Positions 20,229 to 29,738 of a stretch of 64,000 bases of DNA are shown piece after piece; the first letter of the stretch is position 1; each line of letters starts with the position of its first letter. The position numbers and the translations under genes were made by a program. The DNA is from Intestinirhabdus alba (GTDB taxonomy: Bacteria; Pseudomonadota; Gammaproteobacteria; Enterobacterales; Enterobacteriaceae): the NCBI RefSeq assembly GCF_009711095.1, contig NZ_WMJZ01000001.1, forward strand, positions 248,001-312,000. The letters are read 5' to 3'. A model generated the notes under the pieces. That model saw only the letters and a list, made by a program, of their open reading frames with translations, searched no databases and was not told where the DNA came from.

Positions 20229-20675
20229 CTATTTGGCGTCGTGGACGCGCTCGTCTTCGCGGCAGTTGCCTTCCGCACAGTGGCCGTAAAGATAGAGGCT
20301 GTGGTTGGTTAACCGAATGCCGTGCTTTGCCGCGATTTCACGCTGGCGCGCTTCGATAGAGTCGTCGCTGAATTCAATCACCTTGCCGCAGTCGAGGCAG
20401 ATAAGATGATCGTGATGATGCTGCTGGGTCAGTTCGAAAACGGACTTGCCGCCTTCAAAATTGTGTCGGGTGACGATACCGGCGTCGTCAAACTGGTTCA
20501 GAACGCGGTATACGGTTGCCAGGCCAATCTCTTCGCCCATGTCGATCAGACGTTTGTAGAGGTCTTCCGCACTGACGTGATGATTATCCGGTCCCTGAAG
20601 CACTTCCAGAATTTTTAAACGAGGAAGCGTTACTTTCAGGCCAGCCTTCTTTAATGCGGTATTGTTGTCAGTCAT
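20229..20675 (-). CDS. fur: Ferric uptake regulator Fur
   Basis: Iron-dependent global repressor. 148 residues, with the N-terminal winged helix (to about residue 83), the QQHHHDHLICLDCGK metal-binding segment and the C-terminal CREDERVHDAK, which keeps the final cysteine. It nearly matches E. coli throughout. Translation is coupled to the uof leader: the uof stop codon lies inside the first codons of fur. Transcription may come from its own Fur-box promoter or by read-through from fldA. Confidence 0.98.
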   Translation of the reverse strand: MTDNNTALKKAGLKVTLPRLKILEVLQGPDNHHVSAEDLYKRLIDMGEEIGLATVYRVLNQFDDAGIVTRHNFEGGKSVFELTQQHHHDHLICLDCGKVIEFSDDSIEARQREIAAKHGIRLTNHSLYLYGHCAEGNCREDERVHDAK

Positions 20676-20754
20676 GCGGGATCTGTCCTGTTACTATACG
20701 ATTCACTTCAAACGGCGAAGTGACAGAAATTGCACTCGAGATAATGCGTATCAT
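20668..20754 (-). CDS. uof: Uof, leader peptide upstream of fur
   Basis: A 28-codon frame, MIRIIS...VTGQIPHD, matching the E. coli uof leader closely (only about six differences). It overlaps the fur start: uof ends TGA within ATGACTGA, where fur begins ATG. In E. coli the small RNA RyhB represses fur by pairing near the uof ribosome-binding site, with fur translation coupled to uof. Conservation of both frame and overlap suggests the same here. Confidence 0.85.
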   Translation of the reverse strand: MIRIISSAISVTSPFEVNRIVTGQIPHD

Positions 20755-20758
20755 TATA
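20740..20758. promoter_or_regulatory. Fur box
   Basis: GATAATGCGTATCATTATA matches 15 of 19 positions of the Fur consensus GATAATGATAATCATTATC. It overlaps the uof start codon, as expected for fur autoregulation. Confidence 0.75.
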
Positions 20759-20925
20759 GGGCTGCCGCGTCTAAATGAAAACCGCAAGCCTTGAGCAAAT
20801 GTTAATAAAAATGTGGTATCGCTAACAACCCGGCGAGCCACCTACTATATCCTGCCTATTGTACAGGTATGAGCAGAAAAGTAACAAATTTGTAGCAATT
20901 GTTTTAATAGGACTTGTCTATTGAT

Positions 20926-20951
20926 GCGGCGCAGCCTTAGCGCTGCGCCGC
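20926..20951 (-). terminator. Hairpin after fldA
   Basis: Perfect 10-bp stem GCGGCGCAGC / GCTGCGCCGC with a 6-base loop just past the fldA stop. There is no clear T run on the fldA side, so read-through into fur is possible. Confidence 0.6.
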
Positions 20952-20957
20952 GGAAAA

Positions 20958-21488
20958 TCAGGCGCTGATGATTTCGTCGAGGTGCAGTTCTGCGGAAATC
21001 TGTTTTACCCATTTCTCGACACGTTCAGCGGTCAGCTCCGGCTGGCGATCTTCGTCAATGGCCAGGCCGACAAAGTGGTCGTCGTCCGCCAGGCCTTTGG
21101 AGGCTTCGAAGTGGTAGCCCGCCGTCGGCCAGTGGCCCACGAGGGTTGCGCCGCGCGGCTCGAGGATGTCGCGAAGGGTGCCCAGCGCGTCGCAGAAGTA
21201 CTCCGCATAATCTTCCTGATCGCCGCAGCCGAACAGCGCCACCAGCTTGCCGTTGAAGTCCAGCTCTTCCAGCGTCGGGAAGAAGTCGTCCCAGTCGCAC
21301 TGCGCTTCGCCGTAATACCAGGTCGGAATGCCCAGCAGCAGAATGTCATACCCTTCGAGGTCTTCTTTGCTGCTTTTTGCAATGTCATGCACGTCGGCAA
21401 CGTCTTTACCAAGCTGCTTCTGAATCATCTTCGCGATATTCTCGGTATTGCCGGTGTCGCTGCCGAAAAAAATGCCGATTATTGCCAT
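20958..21488 (-). CDS. fldA: Flavodoxin I
   Basis: FMN-binding low-potential electron carrier serving enzymes such as MiaB-type radical-SAM proteins, methionine synthase and IspG/H. 176 residues as in E. coli. The phosphate-binding loop GSDTGNTENIAK and the flavin-contacting segments TWYYGEAQCDW and GCGDQEDYAEYFCDAL are intact. The ATG at 21488 (MAIIGIFFG) is chosen over an upstream in-frame start. It precedes uof-fur on the same strand. Confidence 0.97.
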   Translation of the reverse strand: MAIIGIFFGSDTGNTENIAKMIQKQLGKDVADVHDIAKSSKEDLEGYDILLLGIPTWYYGEAQCDWDDFFPTLEELDFNGKLVALFGCGDQEDYAEYFCDALGTLRDILEPRGATLVGHWPTAGYHFEASKGLADDDHFVGLAIDEDRQPELTAERVEKWVKQISAELHLDEIISA

Positions 21489-21616
21489 GAGTAAATTAAC
21501 CTCTTGAAACTTATTGAAATGGTGGTGGCGAATTGCCCACGGATAAGGGCAATCATAGCAGAACAGGCAGGTATGCGGAAACAGCAAACGTGCAGGATTG
21601 CACTTCGTGACACATT

Positions 21617-21649
21617 AAAAGGGCTGGGGGCGGAAATTCACTCCAGCCC
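21617..21649 (-). terminator. ybfE terminator overlapping the gene end
   Basis: On the minus strand, stem GGGCTGG / CCAGCCC (21643-21649 with 21621-21627) followed by TTTT. The hairpin spans the ybfE stop codon at 21638. Confidence 0.7.
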
Positions 21650-21931
21650 CTGGCCGCGCAGGGTCGCCAGCTGGTTCATTAGCATCTCTTCGATAAGCTC
21701 GCTGCGGCTTATATCACGCGACTCCGCCAGCTCATTCAGCGCGTCGACGGCCCCGGCGTTGAGCTTCAGCTCGACGCGCTTAAGCCCACGAACCTTGTCG
21801 CGCTTCAGCTGGTTGCGCTTGTTGATGCGCAGCTGCTCGTCACGCGAAAGCGGATTGGTTTTGGGTCGTCCCGGGCGACGTTCGTGCGCGAACAGATCTA
21901 ATGTCGTACGGTCCGTTTGTTCTTTGGCCAT
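21638..21931 (-). CDS. ybfE: LexA-regulated protein YbfE (ribbon-helix-helix type)
   Basis: 97 residues, the E. coli length. The N-terminal half is basic (AHERRPGRPKTNPLSRDEQLR) and the C-terminal half, VELKLNAGAVDALNELAESRDISRSELIEEML, has the look of a ribbon-helix-helix DNA-binding domain. In E. coli it is LexA-controlled; function is not settled. The start MAKEQTDRTTLDLF is used, although the frame extends 75 codons further upstream. It lies 151 bases after ybfF. Confidence 0.9.
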   Translation of the reverse strand: MAKEQTDRTTLDLFAHERRPGRPKTNPLSRDEQLRINKRNQLKRDKVRGLKRVELKLNAGAVDALNELAESRDISRSELIEEMLMNQLATLRGQGLE

Positions 21932-22046
21932 GATTTTGGGTGACTTCGGGGAAACGGTCAGCCGGGCGTCCGCCCGGATGGATAGCGCGCCATCATACAT
22001 CAGCGCATCAGGGACGCCAACGTTCCCGCGCGTAATCACGTGCGGA

Positions 22047-22066
22047 CGGCGGGTTTTTAAGCAGTT
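22047..22066 (-). promoter_or_regulatory. Degenerate LexA-like site upstream of ybfE
   Basis: Read on the minus strand, AACTGCTTAAAAACCC resembles the E. coli ybfE LexA box, but the distal half-site CAG is replaced by CGC, so binding would be weak. Confidence 0.3.
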
Positions 22067-22082
22067 GGCCCGGGGGAACGGC

Positions 22083-22847
22083 CTACCCGGCCAGATAGCG
22101 ACGAATGGCGCGCAGCACCGCTTCGGGCTTTTCGGCGTGAACCCAGTGCCCGGCACCGGCGACCACGTGGGCGCGCGCCTGGGGAAACTGAGCCAGCAGC
22201 GCGCTGCGGTGCGCCTCCGTCAGGTAAGGGGAGTTGCCGCCGGGAATGAACAGCGCCGGACGATCCCAGGCCGGAATGGTCTCCCAGCCGACGATGTGCG
22301 GATACTGCTGCCACAGCACCGGTACGTTAAAGCGCCACTGGCCGTCGACGAAGGATTTCAGCAGGAACTGAATCACCCCTTCCTCCTGCAGATGCTGGCG
22401 CATTATCGCCGCCGCCTGCTGGCGCGTGGGGACCAGGGATTCGCTGACCGCGTTAACGGCGGCAAAGATTTCATCGTGGCGACGCAGCTGATAGTCAACC
22501 GGTGCGATGTCGATAGCTACCAGCCGGTCGATACGCTCCGGGGCCAGGGCGGTCAGCGCCATCACCGCCTTACCGCCCATTGAGTGGCCGATAAAGGTCG
22601 CTTTTTCGATCCCCTGAGCGTCGAGGGTATCGCGCAGATCCGCAGCCATTGCCGGGTAATTCATTTGCGGATCGCGAGGGGAGAGGCCGTGGTTGCGCAT
22701 GTCAACCTGGATCACGTCGCGATCGCTCACCAGATCGCGCGCCAGCACGCCGAGGTTGTCCAGGCTACCGAACAGGCCGTGAACCAGTACGACAGGAGAA
22801 TTATTGTGCGGGGTTTGCGCAGATTGCGCCCGGATGTTCAATTTCAT
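22083..22847 (-). CDS. ybfF: Esterase YbfF (alpha/beta hydrolase)
   Basis: 254 residues, the E. coli length. It has the alpha/beta-hydrolase HGLFGSLDN oxyanion region, the nucleophile elbow GHSMGG (Ser89), and the late GAGHWVHAEKP segment bearing the catalytic His. E. coli YbfF hydrolyses short-chain acyl esters and acyl-CoAs in vitro. Divergent from seqA across about 180 bases. Confidence 0.94.
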   Translation of the reverse strand: MKLNIRAQSAQTPHNNSPVVLVHGLFGSLDNLGVLARDLVSDRDVIQVDMRNHGLSPRDPQMNYPAMAADLRDTLDAQGIEKATFIGHSMGGKAVMALTALAPERIDRLVAIDIAPVDYQLRRHDEIFAAVNAVSESLVPTRQQAAAIMRQHLQEEGVIQFLLKSFVDGQWRFNVPVLWQQYPHIVGWETIPAWDRPALFIPGGNSPYLTEAHRSALLAQFPQARAHVVAGAGHWVHAEKPEAVLRAIRRYLAG

Positions 22848-23030
22848 GGCAAAGTTCTTTTTTTCGCTCAGTCGGGTTAGGGTATTATGTTGACCATTCT
22901 GCCAGAGGGCTGCAACAACGACGGTTTACGTCGGGTTTGTCGATCGGCCCGACGCCACGCTATCCGCCGTTGGGATTTGCTCCTATAATCCTGACTAATA
23001 ATTTCAGCTAAGACACCGCACTGGATTACG

Positions 23031-23576
23031 ATGAAAACGATTGAAGTTGATGATGAACTCTATAGCTATATCGCCAGCCATACCAGGCATATCGGTGAGA
23101 GCGCATCCGACATTTTACGGCGCATGTTAAAATTTTCCGCCGTATCACAGCCCGCCGCAGCGACGGTAAAAACGGCCCGTGCCGCGCAGCCTGTCACCCC
23201 CGCAGAGGCACCGGCAACCTCCATCAAAGACAGAGTACGCGCCGTGCGCGAGCTGCTGCTCTCCGACGAATACGCGGAGCAGAAGCGGGCGGTTAACCGC
23301 TTTATGCTGGTGTTGTCTACACTGTGGTCACTGGATCGGCAGGGTTTTGCCGACGCGACGGAGTCCCTGCACGGGCGTACGCGCGTCTACTTCGCCGCCG
23401 ACGAGCAAACGCTGCTGAAAAACGGCAGCCAGACCAAGCCAAAGCGCGTGCCGGGCACGCCGTACTGGGTGATTACCAACACCAACACCGGCCGTAAATG
23501 CAGCATGATCGAGCACATCATGCAGTCAATGCAATTCCCGGCGGAATTGATTGAAAAGGTTTGCGGAACAATTTAA
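23031..23576 (+). CDS. seqA: SeqA, negative regulator of replication initiation
   Basis: Binds hemimethylated GATC pairs, sequesters oriC and organises new DNA. 181 residues as in E. coli. The N-terminal oligomerisation part (MKTIEVDDELYSYIASHT) and the C-terminal DNA-binding part (GRTRVYFAADEQTLLKNG, TNTNTGRKCSMIEHIM) are conserved; the linker near residues 45-65 is the variable part. It runs into pgm with a 24-base gap, as in E. coli. Confidence 0.97.
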   Translation: MKTIEVDDELYSYIASHTRHIGESASDILRRMLKFSAVSQPAAATVKTARAAQPVTPAEAPATSIKDRVRAVRELLLSDEYAEQKRAVNRFMLVLSTLWSLDRQGFADATESLHGRTRVYFAADEQTLLKNGSQTKPKRVPGTPYWVITNTNTGRKCSMIEHIMQSMQFPAELIEKVCGTI

Positions 23577-23600
23577 TCCTTGCATTAAAAGGACCAGGCA

Positions 23601-25241
23601 ATGGCAATCCACGATCGTGCAGGTCAACCTGCGCAACAAAGCGATTTGATTAACGTCGCCCGGCTGACGGCGCAGTACTATGCGCTGAAGCCCGAAGCCG
23701 GAAACGCAGAGCACGCGGTGAAGTTCGGCACCTCCGGCCACCGCGGCAGCGCAGGCCGCCACAGTTTCAACGAGCCGCACATTCTGGCTATCGCCCAGGC
23801 CATCGCCGAAGAGCGCGCGAAGAACGGTGTGTCCGGCCCCTGCTACGTGGGCAAAGATACCCACGCGCTGTCCGAACCGGCGTTTATCTCCGTGCTGGAA
23901 GTGCTGGCGGCCAACGGCGTTGACGTTATTATTCAGGAAAAGAATGGATTTACGCCGACCCCCGCCGTATCGAACGCCATCCTGGTCCATAACCAAAAAG
24001 GCGGCCCCCGGGCGGACGGCATTGTTATTACGCCATCCCATAACCCGCCGGAAGACGGCGGCATCAAGTACAACCCGCCGAACGGCGGCCCGGCGGATAC
24101 CAACGTCACCAAAGTTGTTGAAAACCGCGCCAACGAACTGCTGGCCGCCGGCCTGGAAGGGGTGAAGCGTCTCTCCCTGGACGCGGCGATGGCCTCCGGT
24201 CACGTTAAAGAGCAGGATCTGGTGCAGCCGTTCATTGAAGGGCTGGCGGACATTGTCGATATGGCCGCCATCCAGAAAGCGGGGCTGACCCTGGGCGTCG
24301 ATCCGCTGGGCGGCTCCGGTATCGAATACTGGAAGCGCATTGCGGAGCATTACAGGCTCAACCTGACCCTCGTTAACGATCAGGTGGATCAGACCTTCCG
24401 CTTTATGCATCTGGATAAAGACGGCGCGATCCGCATGGACTGCTCCTCCGAGTGCGCGATGGCGGGTCTGCTGCAGCTGCGCGATAAGTTCGATCTGGCC
24501 TTTGCCAACGACCCGGACTATGACCGTCACGGCATCGTCACCCCGGCCGGATTAATGAACCCGAACCACTATCTGGCAGTGGCCATCAACTACCTGTTCC
24601 GGCATCGTCCGCAGTGGGGCAAGGATGTTGCCGTGGGTAAAACCCTGGTCTCTTCGGCGATGATCGACCGCGTGGTGAACGACCTGGACCGCAGGCTGGT
24701 GGAAGTGCCGGTGGGCTTTAAGTGGTTCGTTGACGGCCTGTTCGACGGCAGCTTCGGCTTTGGCGGCGAAGAGAGCGCCGGGGCGTCGTTCCTGCGCTTC
24801 GACGGTACGCCGTGGTCTACCGACAAAGACGGCATTATTATGTGCCTGCTGGCGGCAGAAATTACCGCCGTCACCGGGAAAAACCCGCAGCAGCACTACG
24901 ATGAGCTGGCGGCACGCTTCGGTGCGCCGAGCTACAACCGCCTGCAGGCTCCCGCCACTTCGGCCCAGAAAGCGGCGCTGTCTAAGCTGTCGCCGGACAT
25001 GGTCAGCGCCAGCACCCTGGCGGGTGACCCGATCGTCGCGCGCCTGACCGCCGCGCCGGGCAACGGTGCCGCCATCGGCGGCCTGAAGGTGATGACCGAC
25101 AACGGCTGGTTCGCCGCGCGCCCGTCGGGCACCGAAGATGCCTATAAGATCTACTGCGAAAGCTTCCTCGGCGAAGCGCACCGCCTGCAGATCGAAAAAG
25201 AGGCGGTGGAGATCGTCAGCGACGTGCTGAAAAACGCCTGA
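23601..25241 (+). CDS. pgm: Phosphoglucomutase
   Basis: Interconverts glucose-1-P and glucose-6-P, feeding galactose/maltose catabolism and UDP-glucose synthesis. 546 residues. The phosphoserine loop [11 protein letters not shown], the metal-binding NDPDYDRHG, the sugar-binding GGEESAG and the phosphate-binding [12 protein letters not shown] are all present. Co-transcribed with seqA and closed by a strong terminator. Confidence 0.97.
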   Translation: MAIHDRAGQPAQQSDLINVARLTAQYYALKPEAGNAEHAVKFGTSGHRGSAGRHSFNEPHILAIAQAIAEERAKNGVSGPCYVGKDTHALSEPAFISVLEVLAANGVDVIIQEKNGFTPTPAVSNAILVHNQKGGPRADGIVITPSHNPPEDGGIKYNPPNGGPADTNVTKVVENRANELLAAGLEGVKRLSLDAAMASGHVKEQDLVQPFIEGLADIVDMAAIQKAGLTLGVDPLGGSGIEYWKRIAEHYRLNLTLVNDQVDQTFRFMHLDKDGAIRMDCSSECAMAGLLQLRDKFDLAFANDPDYDRHGIVTPAGLMNPNHYLAVAINYLFRHRPQWGKDVAVGKTLVSSAMIDRVVNDLDRRLVEVPVGFKWFVDGLFDGSFGFGGEESAGASFLRFDGTPWSTDKDGIIMCLLAAEITAVTGKNPQQHYDELAARFGAPSYNRLQAPATSAQKAALSKLSPDMVSASTLAGDPIVARLTAAPGNGAAIGGLKVMTDNGWFAARPSGTEDAYKIYCESFLGEAHRLQIEKEAVEIVSDVLKNA

Positions 25242-25254
25242 ACAGGGTGAATGT

Positions 25255-25281
25255 AAAAAGGAGCCGAAAGGCTCCTTTTTT
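25255..25281 (+). terminator. pgm terminator
   Basis: AAGGAGCC-GAAA-GGCTCCTT stem (25258-25277) with further T residues, and A residues upstream; it could also act on the opposite strand. Confidence 0.9.
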
Positions 25282-25326
25282 GTCCGCTGCGGAAAACCGC
25301 CGGCTGCGGCTCGCTGCGCGGCCGCT

Positions 25327-25803
25327 TTACCCGGCGGCGTGGCGACGGCAGGTTAGCGTTTCGCAGTTGACGCGGACCACGCAGACCGCCTTCATCATAT
25401 CGTCGCGGTAACTGAACGTTTTATCCGGCACCGCCTGGCGCATAATCCTGTCCATACCGGCCGCTATTTCATGGCGATCCTGCACTATCGTCGCCCGTCC
25501 GCCGGCGATAATGCTGGCGTAGGCGCAGCTATAGTCGCAGGCGTCCGCGGCCGGAAGCAGTCGGTAGCCGCCGTCTATCTCCACGCTGACCGCCGGGTTC
25601 CTGCGCAGCAGTCGCATCTTTTTACCGCTGCGCGCGCCGTGGAACCAGATCGTCCAGCGGCCATCCTGGTAGTCGTAGCCGAAGTTGACCGGCACGATAT
25701 AGGGCCATGGATCGTCGTTAAGCGCTATCCGGCAAATCTGCTGGTTTTTGATAATGGCGAGAATGTCGTCAGGTGAGGTGACCATTCGTTCTGGATGACT
25801 CAT
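25327..25803 (-). CDS. Pyridoxamine 5'-phosphate oxidase-related FMN-binding protein
   Basis: 158 residues with the split-barrel flavin-binding look of the PNPOx-like/NimA-type family: ICRIALNDDPWPYIVPVNFGY near the start, WFHGARSGKKMRLLRRNPAVSVEID in the middle. Members bind FMN or related cofactors; substrates vary and none can be named here. It lies between pgm and the speF-potE operon, downstream of the potE terminator. It is not at this position in E. coli K-12. Confidence 0.8.
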   Translation of the reverse strand: MSHPERMVTSPDDILAIIKNQQICRIALNDDPWPYIVPVNFGYDYQDGRWTIWFHGARSGKKMRLLRRNPAVSVEIDGGYRLLPAADACDYSCAYASIIAGGRATIVQDRHEIAAGMDRIMRQAVPDKTFSYRDDMMKAVCVVRVNCETLTCRRHAAG

Positions 25804-25828
25804 TGCGTTATCTTCGTATCAGGAGGGA

Positions 25829-25857
25829 AAACGGACTGCAGGGGCCTGCAGTCCGTG
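25829..25857 (-). terminator. potE terminator
   Basis: Perfect 12-bp stem ACGGACTGCAGG / CCTGCAGTCCGT with a 2-base centre (25831-25856), followed on the minus strand by TTTT. Confidence 0.8.
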
Positions 25858-25866
25858 GAGGGAGAA

Positions 25867-27186
25867 TTAACTGTGCTTATTCTTCAGCTCAAAGCGCGGT
25901 GACACCAGGCCATACAGCGTCCAGCCGAGGAAGGTCACGATGGAGCCGTACAGCATCGCCTCTTCACCGGAGGAGTACAGGGCGTAGAAGCTGTAGATGG
26001 CACCGATAAAGGCCACGATATTTGCCGCTTTGGCTTTGGATGACGGCACATTCGCCATTTTCTGAATAATGACCAGCGCGGCCATCGACAGAATGTAGGG
26101 AATGATGTTGGTCACCACCGCCAGGTTGACCAGCACGTTAAACTGGCTGTTCAGCGACGGGCTGATGGTCATCAGCGACAGGAGCGTCTGGATGATCACA
26201 ATCGTCAGCATCCCCTGCACCGGCGCGTCCACTTTGCTGACGCGGGAGAAAATCTTCGGAAAATAGCCTTCGTCAGCCGAAGATTTAAACACCTGGGCAA
26301 TAGTGAACTGCCAGCCCAGCAGCGAACCGCAGCAGGACATCACCATCAGCGCCATGATCACTTTACCGACGGCCGGGGTGAACATGTGGGCGAAGGCCAG
26401 GCCGAACGGTGCCGTGGAGTTCGCCAGATCCATGTTCGGCACGATCCCGGCGATAACGTTGGTGGAGATGATATAGATCACCGCCGCCCCCAGCGTACCG
26501 CCCAGTACGGCGATCGGTACGTTGCGTTCCGGATTTTCCACCACTTCCGCATTGGCGCAGGCAGATTCCATACCGAGGAAGGCCCACAGCGTCATGGCGA
26601 TGGAGGAGCCGACCGCGCTAAAGAACGGCACGTGATGCGGGTTCCAGGAGGCGGCGTACAGGGACGGGCTGAACCAGAACCAGCCGATGATGCACAGGCC
26701 CACCACCGGGATAATCACCCCCCAGACGGTGACGCTGCTGAGCTGGCCGGTGATCCGCGCGCCGCCGAAGTTGGCGACGGTGCAGATCCACAGCACGCAG
26801 ATGGTGGCTATACCAATCTGTACCGGCGACAGGGCCGCGCCGAACAGCTCGGTGCCGTAGCCGACCGCAGAGATGGCGATGGCGATGTTAGCGATCAGCA
26901 GCGACACGCCGTAGGTATAGTTGGCCATAAAGTTGCCGGATTTGCCGAAGGCATATTCGGCGTAGCCGCCCATGCCGCCGGGTTTACGGCTGAACATGCC
27001 GCATTTGGCGAATGCCCAGGCCAGCGCCATCGAGCCGACGGCGGTCACCAGCCAGGAGATAATCGAGATGGTCCCGACCTCCGCCAGCTTGGTGGGCAAC
27101 ATGATGATGCCGGAGCCCATCATGTTAACCATCGTCAGGATGGTGAGCTGAACAACGCCCATCTTATTGGCTTTGGCTTTGCTCAT
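25867..27186 (-). CDS. potE: Putrescine/ornithine antiporter PotE
   Basis: Inner-membrane APC-family antiporter exchanging external ornithine for the putrescine made by SpeF. 439 residues, about 12 membrane segments, starting MSKAKANKMGVVQLTILTMVNMMG. It overlaps the speF stop codon by four bases, so the pair is translationally coupled. Together with SpeF it consumes protons and supports acid resistance. Confidence 0.96.
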   Translation of the reverse strand: MSKAKANKMGVVQLTILTMVNMMGSGIIMLPTKLAEVGTISIISWLVTAVGSMALAWAFAKCGMFSRKPGGMGGYAEYAFGKSGNFMANYTYGVSLLIANIAIAISAVGYGTELFGAALSPVQIGIATICVLWICTVANFGGARITGQLSSVTVWGVIIPVVGLCIIGWFWFSPSLYAASWNPHHVPFFSAVGSSIAMTLWAFLGMESACANAEVVENPERNVPIAVLGGTLGAAVIYIISTNVIAGIVPNMDLANSTAPFGLAFAHMFTPAVGKVIMALMVMSCCGSLLGWQFTIAQVFKSSADEGYFPKIFSRVSKVDAPVQGMLTIVIIQTLLSLMTISPSLNSQFNVLVNLAVVTNIIPYILSMAALVIIQKMANVPSSKAKAANIVAFIGAIYSFYALYSSGEEAMLYGSIVTFLGWTLYGLVSPRFELKNKHS

Positions 27187-29387
27187 AAGTTTTCCCCTTT
27201 TAATAAGGCGCGCTCTTCTTTGTGCTGCTTAATCACGTAGCACCAGACCTCTTTGCGACCGTCCCGCTCTTCGATGTAGACCCCCTGCAGTTCAGGCGCA
27301 AAGCCCGGCAGCAGGTTGATCCCCTCCTCCAGCGCGCTGAAGTAGCGCAGAACCGCACCGCCCCAGACTTCGCCCGGAACCACGCACAGCACTCCCGGAG
27401 GATACGGCAGGGCACCTTCCGCCGCGATACGGCCTTCGGCATCCGGCAGACGCACCAGATCGACTTCTCCACGCAGGTAGGCGTAGTTGGCCTCCTGCGG
27501 GTTCATGCTAACGCGCGGGAAGTGGGCTTTACGGAACATCTCTTTCTGCAGCTGCTTAACGTTATGACGGGCGTACAGATCGTGCATCTCCTGGCACAGC
27601 TGGCGCAGGGTGTAGCCGGCATAGCGCGCTTCGTGCTGTTTGTAGATTGAGGGCAGAACCTCGGCCAGCGGCGCATCGGACTCCAGCAGTTTTTCAAAGC
27701 GTACCAGCAGCGCTACCAGCTGCTGCAGCTTGGCCATATCTTCCGCCGGGGTCAGCAGGAACAGGATCGAGTTCAGGTCGCATTTCTCCGGCACCACGCC
27801 GTTTTCGCGCAGGAAGTTGGCGAGGATGGTGGCCGGAACGCCAAAGGCTTCATATTCGCCGCTGCCCGCGTTGATGCCGGGGGTGGTCAGCAGCAGTTTG
27901 CACGGATCGACGAAATACTGATGCTCGGCGTAGCCGTCAAAGGCGTGCCAGCGTTCGCCCGGAACGAAGTGGAAGAAGCGCAGGTTGTTGGCGATCTCCT
28001 CTGTCGGGTAAGACTGCCACGGTTTGCCGTCCACGGTTGCCGGGACGAACGGCCGGATGTGGCGGCAGTTATCGAGGATCAGCTTACGCGCGTCGATACC
28101 GTTGGCCACGCACGCCATCCACATGTTGCGGCCGCTGACGCCTTCATGCATTTTGGCGTTCACGTCGAGGGCGGCGAACAGCGGGTAGAACGGGCTGGTG
28201 GAGGCGTGCATCATAAAGGCGTTGTTCATGCGCTTATGCGGCACATAGCGGGACTGGCCTTTAATATGGCTGTCCTTTTTGTGGATCTGCGAGGTTTGGG
28301 AGAAACCGGCCTGCTGTTTGTGCACCGACTGGGTCACCAGAATGCCCGGATCGTTTTCGTTCAGCTCCAGCAGCAGCGGCGAGCAGTCGGCCATCATCGG
28401 GATAAACTGTTCGTAGCCGACCCACGCGGAGTCAAACAGGATGTAGTCGCACAGGTGACCGATTTTATCCACCACCTGACGGGCGTTATAGATGGTGCCG
28501 TCGTAGGTGCCTAACTGAATAACCGCCAGCCGGAACGGACGCGCGTCCTTAGCGCGCTGGGGGGCTGCTTCGGCGATCAGTTCGCGCAGATAGCTCTCTT
28601 CAAAGCAGTGGGCGTCGATACCGCCGATAAAGCCGTAGGGGTTGCGGGCGGTTTCCAGATAGATTGGCGTAGCGCCAGCCTGTAACAGCGCGCCGTGGTG
28701 GTTCGATTTATGGTTGTTGCGGTCAAACAGCACCAGGTCGCCGGGGGTGAGCAGGGCGTTGAGCACCACTTTGTTAGAGGAGGAGGTACCGTTCAGCACG
28801 AAGTAGGTTTTGTCGGCGTTAAACACTTTCGCCGCGTGCTGTTGAGCGTTGCACGGCGCGCCTTCGTGGATCAGCAGGTCGCCCATCGCCACGTCGGCGT
28901 TGCACAGGTCGGAGCGGAACAGCGTTTCGCCAAAATATTCCACGAACTGGTTGCCCGCAGGATGACGGCGGAAGAATTCACCGCCCTGGTGCCCGGGGCA
29001 GTCAAAGGCGCTGTTGCCCTGTTTCACATAGTCGACCAGCGCGCTGAAGAACGGCGGGCGCAGCTGAGTTTCGTAATGGCTGGCGGCAGTCTCCAGCTGG
29101 CGGCCGTAGAACCCGGTGCGGGCTTCATTATGCTCAAACACACCGGAAATGCGCGGCAGCCAGGCGGCGGGGACGCGCTCTGCGCTTTCCGTGGCGATAA
29201 ATACCGGAATACCGTAGCCGGTTGCGTTAATTTCGTCGAGTTTGCCTTTTTCAATATCTTCAACGGATAACACCGCAGCGGCAACGTCAATGAAATTGGT
29301 TTCATCAATATTAACGATGCTGCGCTGGCTGGAAAAACAATCCGGGCAGGAACGACTTACGGCAATTTTTAATTCAGACATATTCAA
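27183..29387 (-). CDS. speF: Inducible ornithine decarboxylase
   Basis: PLP-dependent decarboxylase converting ornithine to putrescine and CO2. 734 residues, two more than E. coli. The wing domain at the N-terminus is followed by the PLP fold; the cofactor lysine lies in TQSVHKQQAGFSQTS. It is controlled by the SpeFL arrest peptide encoded upstream and followed directly by potE. The start ATG at 29387 matches MSELKIAVSRSCPDCF. Confidence 0.96.
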   Translation of the reverse strand: MNMSELKIAVSRSCPDCFSSQRSIVNIDETNFIDVAAAVLSVEDIEKGKLDEINATGYGIPVFIATESAERVPAAWLPRISGVFEHNEARTGFYGRQLETAASHYETQLRPPFFSALVDYVKQGNSAFDCPGHQGGEFFRRHPAGNQFVEYFGETLFRSDLCNADVAMGDLLIHEGAPCNAQQHAAKVFNADKTYFVLNGTSSSNKVVLNALLTPGDLVLFDRNNHKSNHHGALLQAGATPIYLETARNPYGFIGGIDAHCFEESYLRELIAEAAPQRAKDARPFRLAVIQLGTYDGTIYNARQVVDKIGHLCDYILFDSAWVGYEQFIPMMADCSPLLLELNENDPGILVTQSVHKQQAGFSQTSQIHKKDSHIKGQSRYVPHKRMNNAFMMHASTSPFYPLFAALDVNAKMHEGVSGRNMWMACVANGIDARKLILDNCRHIRPFVPATVDGKPWQSYPTEEIANNLRFFHFVPGERWHAFDGYAEHQYFVDPCKLLLTTPGINAGSGEYEAFGVPATILANFLRENGVVPEKCDLNSILFLLTPAEDMAKLQQLVALLVRFEKLLESDAPLAEVLPSIYKQHEARYAGYTLRQLCQEMHDLYARHNVKQLQKEMFRKAHFPRVSMNPQEANYAYLRGEVDLVRLPDAEGRIAAEGALPYPPGVLCVVPGEVWGGAVLRYFSALEEGINLLPGFAPELQGVYIEERDGRKEVWCYVIKQHKEERALLKGENL

Positions 29388-29738
29388 CTCTTTATTTTCA
29401 CAAATAGCAGGTCAACAATTTCCCGAATGGAAATTGATAGCGCCGGAAAAAAGCAAAGTAATGCCGCTGATAAATAAATCAGTAAATTACTTTTTCTGGA
29501 TGCAATAAACCCACGCCCGTCCGGTCACGGGGATCGCCGATATTATTCAGGTTGCCTGTGACCAGCTGTCTCTGTTTCCCTGGCCGCAGATAAAACAATG
29601 GGCTGGGATTCAGGCTATAGCAGGCTTTCTGCAGCATGAATGTATCAGGATTTATAGGGTTTTTGCGCTTGAGCACCGTGCTACAGGCAGGCTGCGATAC
29701 AGAGAGGCCTGTGTACTGGAGTGCCCTGAGTTGAAGGT
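29388..29738 (-). promoter_or_regulatory. speFL-speF intergenic leader
   Basis: 351 bases transcribed between the SpeFL stop codon and speF. In E. coli and Salmonella this segment holds the Rho-dependent terminator and the RNA structures switched when ornithine stalls ribosomes on speFL. No other gene was seen in it. The role is inferred from the conserved SpeFL peptide rather than from structure seen here. Confidence 0.6.
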
